A program made the translations under genes and the position numbers. Below are positions 6,031-6,092 of a stretch of 6,092 nt of DNA, piece by piece (position 1 is the first letter of the stretch; every line of letters starts with the position of its first letter). The stretch lies in contig QHYP01000098.1 in assembly GCA_003224195.1 (NCBI GenBank), positions 1,101-7,192 on the forward strand, written 5' to 3'. The DNA comes from Acidobacteriota bacterium (GTDB lineage Bacteria > Acidobacteriota > Terriglobia > Acidiferrales > UBA7541). A model generated the notes under the pieces. It did not search any database. It was given only the letters and a program-made list of their open reading frames with translations, and was not told the DNA's origin.

Positions 6031-6092
6031 ATGCTGCCATGCCCGCATTGCGGGAAATTAGGCGTGCCCGGGTTCCCTGGATCCAAATTGGA
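6031..6092 (+). CDS. Possible start of a zinc-ribbon protein, cut by the right edge
   Basis: From the ATG at 6031 the frame reads MLPCPHCGKLGVPGFPGSKL and leaves the window. CPHCGK is a typical first half of a zinc ribbon, as found at the N-terminus of many small bacterial zinc-ribbon or membrane proteins; the second CxxC pair would lie beyond the edge. No clear ribosome binding site precedes the ATG; in-frame TTG codons at 6007 and 6010 are alternative starts. With only 20 codons visible this is a tentative call. Confidence 0.35.
   Translation, partial: MLPCPHCGKLGVPGFPGSKL

Overview
The window is GC-rich bacterial chromosomal DNA (roughly 60% GC by eye) with ordinary housekeeping and accessory genes. 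There is no sign of a phage, insertion sequence, CRISPR array, tRNA or rRNA. Protein style, and above all a small CxxC-plus-helix-turn-helix protein of a kind I associate with Acidobacteriota, points to that phylum, possibly the Bryobacter/Solibacter side. This placement is an inference.

Left part (1-1810, minus strand): most of threonyl-tRNA synthetase, thrS. The first 603 codons are present, and the gene runs off the left edge inside its anticodon-binding domain. A 137-bp divergent spacer (1811-1947) holds a plausible thrS promoter and a weaker candidate promoter for the gene on the other strand.

Middle part (1948-3590, plus strand): a translationally coupled pair. A DUF2157 multi-pass membrane protein is followed, with a GTGA overlap and a strong ribosome binding site, by a GDYXXLXY-family membrane-anchored protein. 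This pairing is a recurrent one in bacteria with no known function. The second gene is interrupted by an in-frame TAG at 3363-3365. The same frame stays open for another 74 codons that clearly carry the conserved C-terminal half, so it is either a fresh nonsense mutation, a sequencing error, or stop-codon readthrough.

Right part (3591-6092): a convergent 97-bp spacer, then a minus-strand 551-residue Tat-exported amidohydrolase of the YtcJ/amidohydrolase-3 type with its own good sigma-70-like promoter. Next comes a small minus-strand protein with a CxxC motif and an HTH-like segment, then about 300 bp without a recognisable gene. At the extreme right edge is the possible start of a zinc-ribbon protein on the plus strand.

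The genes do not form a single pathway. Gene orientation and promoters suggest at least four transcription units: thrS, the DUF2157/GDYXXLXY pair, the amidohydrolase, and the small CxxC protein. The main oddities are the amber-split GDYXXLXY gene, a low-complexity insert in the TGS domain of ThrRS, and the small CxxC/HTH protein. I found no convincing evidence of a wholly new multi-gene system.
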